A stretch of DNA of 64,000 nucleotides from Mixophyes australis (GCA_036250195.1 JAVHZZ010000011.1:61188919-61252918), one strand, 5' to 3'; numbered from the stretch's first letter, positions 25,258 to 37,800 are shown. Translations and numbers: made by a program. Notes: a model not told the origin generated them from the sequence alone.

Positions 25258-27250
25258 ATTTGTGTAGCTGACGACGGTGCTAATGAGGATGTAGATGAGG
25301 ATGAATATGATGTTGTTTGTGAAAGCCCTGCACCAGTTGAAGCAGTTCTTGCCAGTGATTAGAAGAAGGCAATTGTCATGCCTGAGCATTAGACCAAAAA
25401 AAAAAAATCACCTCTTATGTGTGCAATTTTTACCCAATCCTGACAACAGTTGTCTAACCATTTGTAGCGTTTGTAAAGCCACACTGACAACAACTTCCTA
25501 ATCAATATCCTCACTAGTGATTGGAGTTAGTCCGGCATCCATGTTGCTATGGCTAGATGACTTCTCCCCTATCCAGGATTACTCAGAAGAAATCTTGAGC
25601 GTTAATCTCGCTGCTGCTGGTGCTGGGGGTATATCTTAAACCCAAAAGTAGACCAAGAAGAAGACTACTAGTAGTTTAAAACAATTGACTGTTAAACAAT
25701 CCTTTGTAAGAGTAAGGAAGTATGAACTCTGTCACCCAGATGCAATGGCGACTATGCTAGTATTAGATCTGTGTCCAATATCCAGAATTAATGCAGCTGG
25801 TTTTAGACAGTTAATTGAGGTCCTGTGTCCCTATTACCAAATAACATTATAACACCATTTTACTAGAAAAACAATTCCTCACCTCTACCAGAAGGTTCCA
25901 CAAAATGTAACTTTTGGGCTACAAAATTCTACCCACTGTACACTTAACCACAGATATGTGGACAAGCAGAACTGGGCAAGCTAAGGAGTATATGACTGTG
26001 ACAGCCCACTGTGTTGGTGAATTGCCTTCAGCAATAGGAGAAGTAGCAGCATGTACCCAATAATGCCAAATTATTCAGAGTCCGGCTACTCTGTGTATAA
26101 GCGGCTTCTCTAAGAGGCATACTGATGACAACTTGTTTGAAAAACTAAGGGAAGTCATGGCTTATCCCATTTGAACTCTCCTGAGGATATGTCATTTATG
26201 ATAACGCCACCAATATTTTGAGAGCATTACAGCTGGAAGAATTCCAATCAACCTGGTGTTACCGTGTCATTAAAAAATTACAGTGACATGCAGGAGATGC
26301 TGTCTGTGGCCTGAAAAACTTCGGGACATTTTTGGCATTCTGCAAGAGCATGTAGGAAATTGCAGCAGCTGCAAGAAAAATTTTGCCCTGCCACCAACTG
26401 AAGCAAGAAGTGGTAGCAAGGTGGAATTCCACACTTTATATCCTTGTGAGGATGGCGGAACAGCGAAAAGCCATATACACTTACTCCACAAGTCATGACA
26501 TTGGGAAAGGAGAGGGAATATATTTTAGTCCAGCGCAGTTTAGAATACTTTCTGTGTTGTGCAAGGTGCTGAAATGATTCGAAGTAGTCACTTGAGAACT
26601 GAGTTCAGACACTGATAGCTTGAGCAAAATGGTTACCCTAAATTAGACTTTCGGAAAAGCACCTTGAAAAATTGAAGGAGGAGATGAAACAAAGAAATTA
26701 CGCTAAGAATGTTGTACTTGTACATGGAGTACATTAATCACTTCTCCAGGACTATGGCGACTATGCTTGATCCTAGGTTTAAGAGCTATGTCTTCTCTTT
26801 ATGTCCCACTGTCCCCGATCACAAGAGATGCAATGAGCTCCTGGTGAGCAAATTGACAGCTGAAGTGGTACCTGACACGACGGCGTCACCTCCTTCAGTT
26901 TCTCAGGCTACTGCTGCTAGAAAAAAGCTAAGCTTTTCTTAGAGACCCAACTATGATGCAGATGATTCAGCAGAACATTTTGACATTTGGTCTGGTCTAA
27001 AAGCATTGCTCAAAAATCATGACAGCTCTGTCGTAAAATGAGCTACAATTCCACGAAGAAGGCCTTTACTGGTATTTAGATCAAAGTATAGAGACTTCTG
27101 TAATGGTGGATTCGAACTGGGATTAATTAGTATTGAGCGATGATGATGTACACACTTATGAGAGTGAGGATGATGACTATGTAGATTGCAGGTGCTGGGA
27201 TCCAGCTGAGAAAAGGAAGCTAGCTGATGCTGAAATGCTTATTAATATTT
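25258..27250 (+). pseudogene. hAT transposase relic, plus strand
   Basis: Recognisable parts in order are an acidic N-terminal stretch (25260-25370) and a Cys-containing segment (CLTICSVCKATL) at about 25430-25500 that may be a decayed BED-type zinc finger. Next, at about 25690-26000, come VLDLCP, GFRQLIEVLCP, TRKTIPHLYQKVPQNV and DKQNWAS-like sequence, matching the hAT region around TxDxWTSRT. The DPRFKSYVFS / KRCNELLVSKLTAEVV region lies at 26709-26942. Many stops and frameshifts make it inactive. The C-terminal part has an inverted duplicate at 24040-25197. Confidence 0.8.
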
Positions 27251-27925
27251 GGGTAAAATGAAATGCTGCCAATTTTATGTTTTTCTACAGTAAAGTTTCA
27301 CCTTTATTAAAGATGTGCTTTTTTTCTTTAAGAAAGGTAAAAGCTTTTTTTCACATTTTTGTTTTTGACATTTATGTTACAGAGACTTCTGTCATGGTGG
27401 TTTTCTGCGGGGTGGAATTAATATTGTGTTAGGATGAAGTTTGTTTTCATTCATCCTTTCAATTGCTTCTCTCTCGTACATGTCCTTTTCAATATCTTAC
27501 ATAAATTTCAAAGGACAATTCCATCTTGCACCACTTTTCTTTTTATTCTGCCACTGCTGTGTGGAAATGTTTCCTAGATGTGCTATGAACTATACTATGT
27601 GTTTGTGTTGTTGTGTTGTTGCTCTGTCGCTTAGAATCCAGCCAGCTCACTGCAGTCTTTATCCAAAAGTGTATGAAAATAATATTGTGATCTGTGAGGT
27701 GGTCAAAATTGACTGCAAATGACTGTAAATTAGTGTTATTGAGGTTAATAATAATATAGAAACAAAAAAAGAGCAAAATTGTGTGATTTTAGCATATTTT
27801 AGCTATTTTTCTAATAAAATAAAGATCCAAAACCAAAACCTGTGAGGAAGGTTTTGCCTAAACAAAAAACAAAGCACAAACTTAATCCGGATCCAAAACC
27901 AAAGCAGAGTGAACATCTCTAGTTT

Positions 27926-29479
27926 AAATCCTTGTAGACAGACTCCTAGCCTGCACACATACAGGTGGTATAATTAGGTAATTAGACCAAAGGGAGGAGA
28001 CTTGTGTATTTAATACTGAATTGTGCACTTGTTAGGGGTGACTGATGCTGATTTAGTTTGCCAGTTATGAGAGAGATTGTATTTAGTTAGCATTAGGGTC
28101 ACCAGGAGGTATAAGCAAAGGGCATTGCTTACTGGTCTTATCCTGACAAGAAGTGTTGACATCTGTTGTGATGCAAACAATTAATGTACATTACAACAGT
28201 TTCAAGTTACAACAAGAAGTTGTCGGTACACTGATGTCTGCAGGGTGCTTGTGTCACAAGAAGGTTCTATTGCTACAATATATATATATATATTTGGTTG
28301 GACCTATATGTTCCTGATTAACATATGTTTGTTTTCCTGTAGTTTTTTCAGTTTATCTACCCTCAGTTGCCCTCAGTTGGTATGGTCTGATACAAGTTAT
28401 ACATGCAATGCATGTCTTTGTTGTTATAGTACAGTAAAAGTTGTTTATACTAATTATCTGAAACTTTGCTAATTGCTAGTGAATGTTTTGCACAGGTCAC
28501 ATTCTCAATGTAATTCAGTTAATTTTGATTATTATTATTTATAGCATTTTCCAAATAGGAACCTCACATACCTCGATTATTCCATTTTATTTTATTTTTC
28601 TATGTTATGGAACTTTATTCCCCTCAAGGTGCATTTCTCTTTCTCAATTCATTCTGTATAATTTTATTAACATCCTTCCGAACCCTTTCCCCATTACAAT
28701 TGGGACTTAACTTCTATTTAATTTCAGGTGCATCTACTGACCCCCTGATTACATAATTTATGTATCTACAGTCACTTCCAGACCTGAGCTCACACTCTCA
28801 TAATGACTTGCTATATTTTATATAGGCAAATATATTTCAGTTTCTAAAATACCACTTAAAATCAATAAAATTTGTGATCAACCACATATTAATAAGTAGC
28901 ATGATGAAGGGTAGCCCATATGTCCAATAAAGCTGTCTGTCATACCGAAAAGGTGAGGAAATCCATATCAGTTCAGCTGATACACTGGACCTATGCTGTT
29001 TGGTATTTAAAAATTTGTAAATTTATATTAGATTTATTAATAATAAAATTGGGTCTGTGTGACGCTCCACAGGAAATTTAGGTCACTTTTTAGAATTGGG
29101 TATTTGTGACTGAATCACTGATAAATAACTTCTGGTATGAATTTTTTTAAGGGAAATAGCGCAGGCCGCTGATTTATATAAATTGCCAATGAACTTATTT
29201 TTAAAATTGTGTATGTTTTGATATAGGGAAATCTCTAGTTTCTGAGACTAAGGGAAGAAATTTGTCTCTTGTTTAACCTTGCTATAGAATATGCCTTATT
29301 CCTGATGTATATATCTGATACAATGAGCCTTTGTTTACAAAGTCTTTTGTGTATTGGGATGTGGTTAGTATGGAAGTGTCATTGTTTGGGATTTGTAAGG
29401 TTGCTAGTGGAAACCTCCAATTAGGCATATGTGGAAGGGAGTCTGATAGCAGTAAGTACTAACGAAGTTTTGTGATGAA
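27926..29479. other. No recognisable gene
   Basis: No protein motif or structured RNA was recognised. A short TA run lies at about 28278-28293. Open frames at 28245-28472 and 28483-28710 are unsupported. Confidence 0.55.
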
Positions 29480-29898
29480 GTGTCATGCCTGCTCTGGCCA
29501 AATGCCCAGCAGGGGGTTGTTACTGTGTGGCCTTTTGTCCAGAGTGAATTTCATAGATAAGCGCAAATTTTGTTAGCTTTGCAATGCATATAAATCCATG
29601 TTTGTGTAAATAGAGCACATCCTGATGCTAAAAATAGCCTGTGTCAGAACTGTATAAAAGATGAGCTGTTTGAGCATGTAATGTATCATTTTGATGTTCC
29701 ATCTGACCTGACCACTGATACCTTAAATCAGTGGAACTGTCCTTGTCAGGACACTTGAGCAATAAACATCACTTTGCTTCAAGACCCTGCTTGACAACTT
29801 CTTCAATATTGCTGTAATCCTGTGACCTGCCGATTTAGACCCTAAAATCTAATCCGTTCTCCGGCTGATTCTGAGGTTGGACCCAGCTCTCCAGTAAC
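29480..29898 (+). mobile_element. Candidate solo LTR
   Basis: The segment starts tgtcatgcctgc and ends cagtaaca, giving TG...CA termini. It holds a TATA box (tataaaag) near 29654 and an AATAAA signal near 29760, about 105 bp apart, the order and spacing of U3-R in LTRs. Sequence just beyond (29899-30215) could be leader, ending with tgtcaca. No matching target duplication was found and no gag or pol follows, so a solo LTR or an LTR fragment is the best reading. Confidence 0.5.
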
Positions 29899-31156
29899 AC
29901 TGCTCTGACCCTACCCTGCAGCTCTGGTCAGTGTGATAGGCCAGTGGGGATCCATCCACATCAACCCTCACCCATAGTAAGCGGTCAGGAGTACCAGCCC
30001 AAGTGTACCAGCACAGGAGTACACAAGCAGTGACAGTTATCCAGAAGGAACGTGGTGGTTCTGAGTGCCATAAAGGAGCTCAGTGGTGACATCATTCTAA
30101 GCCCATCCTACTGTGGCAAGAGAGTGCATTTGGGATAACGTAAAGGAATGGTGGCAAAGTAAGCCCAGCCAGTTCCCAACAACAGACATGGTGACATAGA
30201 CAGTCCATCCTGTCACAGTATTAAATCAGGGATGATGCAAAATTGTGGTTGTAAACAGTGTCACAGGTGCCCTCTGGATACCACAGCCACCTGAAGATAG
30301 AGAAAGGTGTAAAAGTGTCTTTAAAAAGATAAGACCAGTTTGAAGAATTTGTCAGACTTTTGGGAAATCATTCATCATTGATAATCTGTCCATCTTTCAA
30401 GCCAATTTCCCTTGGCACAAATTATACCACTTGTCTGTAAGTTATACTCTGAATTTTATCCCTTTATTTTACATGTCATGTTGTTTTTGTAACCTGTAAG
30501 CATTGCACCTTTTTGTATATTAAATCTAAAAGTGCTGTCCTTATTGCTCTAAATTAATTCACTGCCTATTTTTAAGAGACAGATTGCTTGGCTGTGTTAA
30601 CACTTTAGATACCAGTGTGTGAAGTGTTAGCTATTTTAGCTACCAGAGCACAGACGGTGCGCAATTGGGTAATTAAGTTACAGGTTTGCTTCGGCCCTTA
30701 TACGTTACTGTTGTCAGTTGCAGAGAGGTGTGGAAGCCTGTGCTTGGAAAGGGACCAGTTATGTATTAGCCTAAGAGAGAGGTGAGTGTGATAATTAGGA
30801 TAGAATCCTGTGAGTTCCCTTATAGTAAGCTTCCAAGTCATGAGTGTGCAGAGTACAGTTTGTGACAGATAAAGGTAGAGTATTTCCTGACAAAATAGAG
30901 TTGATATATTGTGTAACTGGTTGAATATATGACAAGATATTAGTTCAAGGGAGTAGCTAGAGTCAGCTATCCCTGACAAGCCTCAAAATCACCAGACCCT
31001 GATGTCTTTCCCATGGCCTATTATAAAACTTTTGCCTTCTCTCTATACCCCCATTAGTTACAACCTTTAACAAGATTTTTTTTTGTGAAAATTGTTTTTT
31101 ACTACACAGAGCTTTGTGTGATTTTCATAGGAGAATCTCTCTGTTCAACATACATT
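29899..31156. other. No recognisable gene; possible LTR-element leader
   Basis: The first 300 bp are GC-richer and may be leader of the preceding LTR-like segment. Beyond about 30220 nothing recognisable was seen. Confidence 0.4.
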
Positions 31157-31390
31157 TATAAATAATACATACAATATTACATCAATATCTAATTATGCAT
31201 GTATAGTCTCTATCAGATCTCACTGAAATATATTCTTCAATCACTTCCAACCATAACAGAAGACCGTCCAATAGTCAAAACATGGACATAAACCGATGGT
31301 GTTTAGTACTGGTGAGTTTAGAGTCATAATAGTTGATGACGGAGGGTCATTCTTTATTCATCATGTATTCCAGTAACGTTATTTATAGGG
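31157..31390. repeat. Left inverted arm of PLE copy 1
   Basis: This is the reverse complement, with scattered mismatches, of 32838-33037 plus 39023-39055. The outermost shared block is ataaataatacatacaat at the left and its complement at 39034-39055 at the right. Confidence 0.85.
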
Positions 31391-31565
31391 GAGAAAAAAA
31401 TCACAGAGAAAACATCATAGCGCAGACTGTTATAAATGCAACTTGTCTATGTAATACTTGTGATTCTTAACATGCAACACCTCATGAATCCCAGTGATAG
31501 TTCACAAAAGTTTCCAAAAACCCCCTTAAAGGATGCACACTTATGAGAATTATCTTAGATCACAA

Positions 31566-31670
31566 GCCTGTAGTATGGAGCTCATCCTTCTTATTGCACT
31601 AGGTGGTCTCCCATCCAGAGAACAACCCAGCCAAACTCTGCTTAGCTTCCAAGATTTAAAAAGACTACAT
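31566..31670 (-). pseudogene. 5S rRNA-like relic
   Basis: The minus strand carries ggaagctaagcag (5S box A region) followed, at 5S-like spacing, by tggatgggagaccacct (box C region, with ggatgggagacc intact). It ends with actacaggc near the expected 3' end (ctgtaggc in 5S). The 5' third of 5S is not recognisable. It could be a 5S pseudogene or the head of a 5S-derived SINE. It lies inside PLE copy 1, between the left arm and the RT relic. It is flanked by similar blocks (catccttcttattgcact and cctcattcttattgcact), possibly a duplicated target. Confidence 0.65.
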
Positions 31671-31849
31671 CATGGGACTCCTCATTCTTATTGCACTTCA
31701 ATGGTTAGCAGGGTCCATATGCACGTATATGGGAGAAAAAAAAAGGCACTCATAGTGCATTATTTTTTAACAAAAAAAAGGATAATTTATTTGCAGGTAT
31801 TCAACATCTCACAATAAAAACCAAGTATATATAGAAAAAAATTGCAAAA

Positions 31850-32855
31850 ATGAAGTCAACTTTTTTTCCAGCACATTGCAAAGGTGCTATTGTGGAAACA
31901 TTTGAAATGACGGTGAAGGAGGATCTATGGAAATTAAAGTTTAAGAAAAAGAAATCCAACCTTATTAAAGCAGAAAGAGTAGCCTTGAAATCATTGAAAA
32001 AAAATGAATAGATAGTGATTAAGCCCGCAGATATGAGGTGAAGTATATTGGTACAGGACCTGGATAAGTATAATGAAGAAATCCTCAGACAGTTGAGTGA
32101 TGTGGACACTTACACAAAGTTGAGGGCTGATCTATCAGAGTGGATTATTGATAAACTAGATAGTTTGGTGAATAAATATGAGAAAAAAGGAGCTATCTCC
32201 CCCCAGGAGAGGAAATACATTAGAATCCCAAATCCATCCATTCCAGTTTTATACACTTTACCCAAAGTTCACAAAAGCCTTTACTATGCCTCCAGGGAGA
32301 CCGATAGTAGCTGGAAAAGAACGGATTACTTCCAATTTATCACATCTTTTAGATCCTCATTTGCATCCCTTTATGAAATACATTAGATCCCATTTAAGGG
32401 ATACCATGGATGTACTCAATAAATTGGAGAATATATAGTGGCAAGAGGGATATACTCTGGTCACTGCTGATGTTAGTTCTTTGTACACCATTATCAACCA
32501 TGAAAAAGAGTTCAAAGCTGTGAAATATTTTTTAAATCTAGCTCAAATTGATGGAAGTTTGAGTGAGTTTATCATAGAGGGCATAGAATTCATTCTGAGG
32601 AATAATTTCTTTTGGTTTGGTGACAATTTTTACCTTCAAAATCAGGGGACAACCATGGGGACCACATTCGCCCTCAGTTATGCGACTATGTTCATGGGGT
32701 GGTGGGACGACACCCATGTGTGGAACCGTCAGGATGTTGGGGCGAGCCTGATCTCCTGCTTTAGATATATAGACAATGTCTTGTTTATATGGAAAGGAAA
32801 CAATGTATCCTTAAAGGATTTGTTTTTTACATGTACACGTCACGGGAATACATGA
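31850..32855 (+). pseudogene. PLE reverse transcriptase relic
   Basis: Broken frames encode PLE-type RT. The start has a degraded IVIKPAD motif near 32017. Then come NEEILRQLSDVDTY, VLYTLPKVHKSL, PPGRPIVAGKERITSN and DPHLHPFMKYIRSHLRDT, followed by VTADVSSLYTIINHEKE. The open stretch 32481-32855 has NNFFWFGDNFYLQ, QGTTMGTTFALSYA and FRYIDNVLFIWKG, where the catalytic YIDD box reads YIDN. There are at least two stops (near 32010 and 32038) and a frameshift near 32290. Coding ends abruptly near 32845 at the right inverted arm. The rest of the RT and the GIY-YIG endonuclease are therefore missing. Confidence 0.85.
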
Positions 32856-33032
32856 GGAATAAAGAATGACCCTTCATCATCAATCAACTATTCTGGCTCT
32901 AGACTGACCAGTACTTATCACCATCGGTTTATGCCCATGTCTTGACTATTGGATGGTCTCCTGATATGGGTGGAAACAATTGAAAAACTGTATTTCAGTG
33001 AGATCTGATAGAGACTATATATGCATCATTAG

Positions 33033-33037
33033 ATATT
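33033..33037. repeat. Left target-site duplication of gypsy copy 1
   Basis: atatt at 33033-33037 is repeated at 39023-39027, directly flanking the LTRs. A 5-bp duplication is usual for Ty3/gypsy integrase. Confidence 0.9.
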
Positions 33038-33863
33038 TGTTAGGAACTTACCTTGCTCCGGTTCCGCTGCGCTGTCAGCGTGGTCTGACAGCGGTGTCCG
33101 ATCCGTGCAGCGCTTCTTCTGTTGGCGCTGCCGCACTTCCGGGTTCTCCCTGCTGCCGATCATGTGACTCCTAGGCGGGGAATTCAAACTCCTATATCTC
33201 CCCTGCTCTGACACGCTGCCTGTGTCAGAGCAATGTGTTTCCTGTTCCTGGCTACAGTTCCTGTGTCCTGACTCCTGTGAACCTGCTCCCTGTGTATCCC
33301 TCTATTCCTCCTACTCCTGTGTACCTACCTGGCTGTGACCTGACTATTCTTTGGCTTATCCCTGGCACTACGAACTGGACTATCTCCTGTGTACCGACTC
33401 GGCTGTGTTACCAACTATTCTCTGGATCTCCCTCTGGCACCGTATACCTGATACCTTCTGTGTACCGACTCGGCTGTGTTACCAACTATTCTCTGGATTT
33501 CCCTCTGGTACCGTATATCTGATATATCCAGTGTACTGACCCGGTCGTGTCTCTGGAGCCATATCCTGCCACGCACCCATTGGCTCCGTGCATCTACCGG
33601 TTACTGTTCCAGACCTACAACGCCTGGAATTAACGGTTAGTGCCTGTACTTGCACCGCTTTGTCTATTTTCTTGTCTGCCTGCCATCACTTAGAACTTTC
33701 TCCCTTACGTCAGTAGGCTAATCTGGGGACCGCGACCTGCGGTTCTTAGGCAGCAAAGTCCACACTACCTTGCGGTGGTTCTTGGTGAAGACCGGAAGGC
33801 CGTTAGACTCCGCGCCCTAGGTAAGCCTGTGCTAATACTGACTAAGGCATCATAATCGTAACA
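33038..33863 (+). mobile_element. 5' LTR of gypsy copy 1
   Basis: 826 bp, from tgttaggaactt to atcgtaaca. It contains two full 71-bp units (from about 33390 and 33461) built on gtaccgactcggctgtg and a partial third. No convincing TATA box was seen; ctatatctcc at about 33191 is a weak candidate. Confidence 0.93.
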
Positions 33864-33890
33864 GTTTGCTCTGACCCACTTATCTAACTA

Positions 33891-34844
33891 ATGGAAGCGA
33901 CAGGGAATCCCACTGCGAGAGTATTACTGGATAACTTAGCGGCTCAGGTTGAAAACCAGGGGAAAAATCAAGAACAGTTATTACAGATTCTGCAGACTCT
34001 GTCTAACAGGTTGGATACGCTTCAAGCAGCTCAGGTGGCAGCTCCTAATCCTCCACCTGCTCCGGCCCCACAACCTGCCCCCGCTCCAAGCAGTTCGGCT
34101 GTATCTGCTCCCACAACCTCTCAACTCCGCATACCTAACCCACCCAAGTTCAATGGGGATCCTAAGGAATGCCAAGGGTTTTTGAACCAGTGTGCTATTC
34201 AATTTGAACTTTTGCCTGGAAACTTTCCTACACAGAAAACTAAAGTCGCTTATATCATTTCCTTATTGTCTGGTCAAGCGCTTGCCTGGGCTTCTCCTCT
34301 CTGGGAACATGATGACCCCATCCTCCATAATTGTGCCACTTTCCTGGAAACCTTCAGACGCATCTTTGATCAACACGGACGAGTCTCCAGTGCAGCTTCT
34401 GGACTCCTCCGTCTGCGCCAGGGTACCCTTACTCTGGGCCAGTACGCCCTTCAATTTCGCACTATGGCGGCCGAACTTCGTTGGAACAATGAAGCTTTAG
34501 TGGCCACATTTTGGCAAGGCTTGTCCGATCGTATTAAGGACGAGCTAGCGGCCCGAGAGTTACCCACTACCCTGGATGATTTGATCTCTCTCTGTAACCA
34601 GATTGATATACGTTTCCGTGAACGCACTCAGGAGAGAGAGAGTTCCCGTCGATCTACTTTCCGTTTGGCTCCTCTCTTCCAAAGTCCTATTACACCGGAG
34701 GAAGAGCCTATGCAGTTGGGAAGAGCACGTTTATCCTAGGAGGAAAGAGAGAGGCGGTTCAAGAATCGTTTATGCCTTTATTGCGGGGAACCGGGTCATG
34801 TCCTGAGTCAATGTGGGAAGCGGCCGGGAAACGATCGGACCTAA
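33891..34844 (+). pseudogene. gag: gag of gypsy copy 1, interrupted by a stop
   Basis: This is the structural nucleocapsid-type protein of the retrotransposon. The ATG is 27 bp after the LTR. A Pro/Ala-rich stretch (residues about 48-70) is followed by the conserved gag core (IPNPPKFNGDP, FQTL-like helices, TFWQGLSDRIKDELAAREL). An amber stop at 34737-34739 ends translation after 282 residues, just before the CCHC knuckle ([14 protein letters not shown]). The sister copy reads through at this codon. Without the knuckle, RNA packaging should fail. The natural gag end would be the TAA at 34842-34844, which lies inside the frameshift stem described separately. Confidence 0.9.
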
Positions 34845-34870
34845 CTGATGACGGAGAGACTAAGTTAGGT
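34826..34870 (+). promoter_or_regulatory. -1 ribosomal frameshift signal, gag/pol
   Basis: The heptamer GGGAAAC (34826-34832) sits in the gag frame as ccG GGA AAC, the canonical X XXY YYZ arrangement. After a 6-nt spacer, acctaact (34839-34846) pairs perfectly with agttaggt (34863-34870) across a 16-nt loop. A slip of -1 places the ribosome in the pol frame. Heptamer, spacer and stem are identical in copy 2. Function is inferred from this arrangement. Confidence 0.8.
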
Positions 34871-37800
34871 ATGAACATTCTCTCTCCTATGGATTCTAGT
34901 TTTTCTATCCAAGTTCTCTGCAATATACTGATAAACAATTGTCTCTTCCAGCGCTTATTGACTCCGGTGCAGCGGGGAACTTTTTACGAGCTGACATTGT
35001 AGAGCGGTTGTCATTGCCTAGGCAACCCTTAGATCCACCTATTGCCATTACAGCTATAGACGGCAGTCGTATCATTGGAGGATCCATTAAGAACAGAACT
35101 GTCAACATTTCTCTACGCATTGGAGCCTTACACACTGAGGAAATCTCCTTCCTAGTCATTCCAGAGGCTATCAACCTGTTGATCTTAGGATTACCTTGGC
35201 TCAGACTTCACTCCCCCACTTTAGATTGGCAGAAAACGGAAGTCCTCGCATGGGGTTCAGAGTGTCATTCCCGATGTCTTCCCAGGATTCATAGACCCGC
35301 TATGGGCTGTCTTTCAACATCCTCCGGTATTCCTCCTCAATATCATTGGTTTTCTGACGTCTTTTGTGAAAAGGAGGCTTCCAAGTTACCCCCTCATAGA
35401 CCTTGGGATTGCTCCATTGAATTGTTGCCGGATAAGATACCACCCAGAGGACGGGTATTTCCATTGTCTCTACCCGAATCAGATGCTATGTCCCTATATA
35501 TTAAGGAGAATCTAAACAGGGGTTTTATCCGGAAATCCTCGTCACCAGCAGGAGCAGGTTTCTTTTTCGTAAAAAAGAAGGACGGCGGATTGCGTCCTTG
35601 TATAGACTACCGTGGCCTCAATGCCATAACGAAAAAGAATAGGTACCCCTTACCATTGATCTCTGAACTCTTTGATAGGATCAAGGGAGCTTCAATTTTT
35701 TCTAAACTTGATTTGAAAGGGGCCTACAACCTTATCCGTAATAAACAAGGGGACGAATGGAAGACGGCGTTCAATACGCACGATGGGCATTTTGAGTATC
35801 TTGTCATGCCATTTGGACTTTGTAACGCTCCTGCGGTTTTTCAAAATTTCATTAACTAAGTTTTTCAGGATTTCCTGTATCAATTTGTTGTCATTTACCT
35901 AGACGATATTCTAATTTTTTCACCTGATATTATTACTCATCGCCATCATGTCTCCTTGAGTCTTCAATGCCTTCGGTCACATCATCTGTACTGTAATGTG
36001 GACAAGTGTGTCTTTGAAAAAACGCATCTTCCTTTTCTTGGTCACGTGGTTTCTGGCTCCGGATTACGTATGGACCCTGAGAAATTAAAGGCGATTTCTG
36101 ACTGGCCCCAACCGGTTGGACTTAAGGCCATCCAGCGTTTTATTGGGTTTTCTAATTATTACCGCCACTTTATCAAAGGGTTTTCGTCTGTTATTGCACC
36201 CATCACTTCCTTGACCAAGAAATCTGCCAACGCTAAAACCTGGCCACCAGAGGCGGTAGAGGCCTTCAAGTATCTTAAAGAAGCCTTCATATCGGCACCT
36301 ATTCTTCAACAGCCAGATTCTTCCTTCCCCTTTTTTCTCGAAGTTGACGCATCCTCCGCTGGAGTGGGAGCTATTTTGTCTCAGAAGAATTCTACTGGAA
36401 AATTTTCTCCCTGTGGCTTCTTTTCTCGTAAATTCTCACCCACCGAAAAAAACTACGGCATTGGAGACAGAGAACTACTTGCTATCAAATTGGCCTTGGA
36501 AGCTTGGAGACATCATTTGGAGGGAGCCAGATTTCCTGTTACTATTTTTACGGATCACAAGAACCTGCTTTATTTACAAACTGCATCTTGCCTCAATCCC
36601 CATCAGGCCAGATGGTCTTTATTTTTTTCACGATTCAATATGATCATTACCTTCAGACCAGGGTCCAAGAACAAGAAGACTGATGCTCTCTCTCGTTCCT
36701 TTGATTCTATGGATACCGAAGAAGAGAGTGTTAGGTCTATTCTAGATCCAGAATGTATTTTGGCTACTACTCCTACTCGTTTGATTATTCCTCACGGGAA
36801 GACTTTGGTTCCTCCACATCTCCAAACTAAACTCCTTAAATGGGCTCATGCCTCCCGTTTTTCTGGTCATGCCGGTATAAAGAAGACCTTGGAATTTATC
36901 TCCCGTAGTTATTGGTGGCCGTCTATCCGTTCGGACGTTCGACAGTTTGTGACGGCGTGTTCCACTTGTGCTCAAAATAAAGTTCCTCGTCAAGCTCCAT
37001 ACGGTCTGCTGCAGCCTCTGCCAATTCCGGATCGACCTTGGAGTCATCTTTCCATGGATTTTATCACAGATTTACCCTCCTCCAGAGGGTTCTCAGTAGT
37101 GTGGGTGGTCACTGATCGCCTTTCCCGAGCCGCTCATTTTGTGGCATTAAAAGGTCTCCCTTCTGCTCCTATTCTGGCTCAACTCTTCATTAAAGAAATT
37201 TTCCGCCTACATGGCTGTCCAGATATTATCGTTTCTGATCGAGGAACTCAGTTCGTGGCAAGATTTTGGAGGGCCTTTTCTCGTCTTTATGGAATTAAGT
37301 TCAATTTCTCTTCTGCATATCATCCTCAAAGTAATGGTCTCACTGAAAGGACGAATCAAGAATTGGAGAAATTCCTCAGATGTTTCATTTCAGCTAAACA
37401 TGATGATTGGGTTGATTTATTACCTTGGGCAGAATTCGCTCACAATAATAATTCACACGATTCTACCTCCACTTCTCCCTTTTTTGCTCTTCAGGGATTT
37501 CATCCTAAAGTTCCATTCTTCAAAGAGTTAACCGCTTCTGGAGTTACTGCAGTTGATTCCCTTCTATCGGACTTCTCGTCTAGGTGGGATCTTATCAAAC
37601 GCAAATTACTTCACACCTCTGCCATCAGTAAAAGAGCATTTGACAAAAGAAGAAGACCATCTCCACTACTTACTCCTGGTGACAAGGTATGGTTGTCTAT
37701 GAAGAATCTTCGCTTGTTGGTCCCTTCTAGGAAATTCGCTCTCCGGTTTATCGGTCCCTTCAGGATCATTGAGGTCATTAATCCGGTGGCCTTTAGATTA

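Larger units (their letters stand above)
22670..27925 (+). mobile_element. Composite hAT-family element
   Basis: The outer parts show hAT-type non-coding ends. On the left, gcgaaccgagcccacccg is followed by a minisatellite. On the right, repeated ccaaaacc motifs run up to gtgaacatctcta near 27925. Between them are two transposase-derived fragments in opposite orientation. The terminal inverted repeats and 8-bp target duplication could not be defined, so the outer limits are approximate and two adjacent related insertions are an alternative. Confidence 0.6.

Noticed and set aside
33864..33890. tRNA primer-binding site of gypsy copy 1
   Set aside because: The sequence after the LTR (gtttgctctgaccc) does not start with the usual TGG, and I could not assign a tRNA, so no PBS is annotated.
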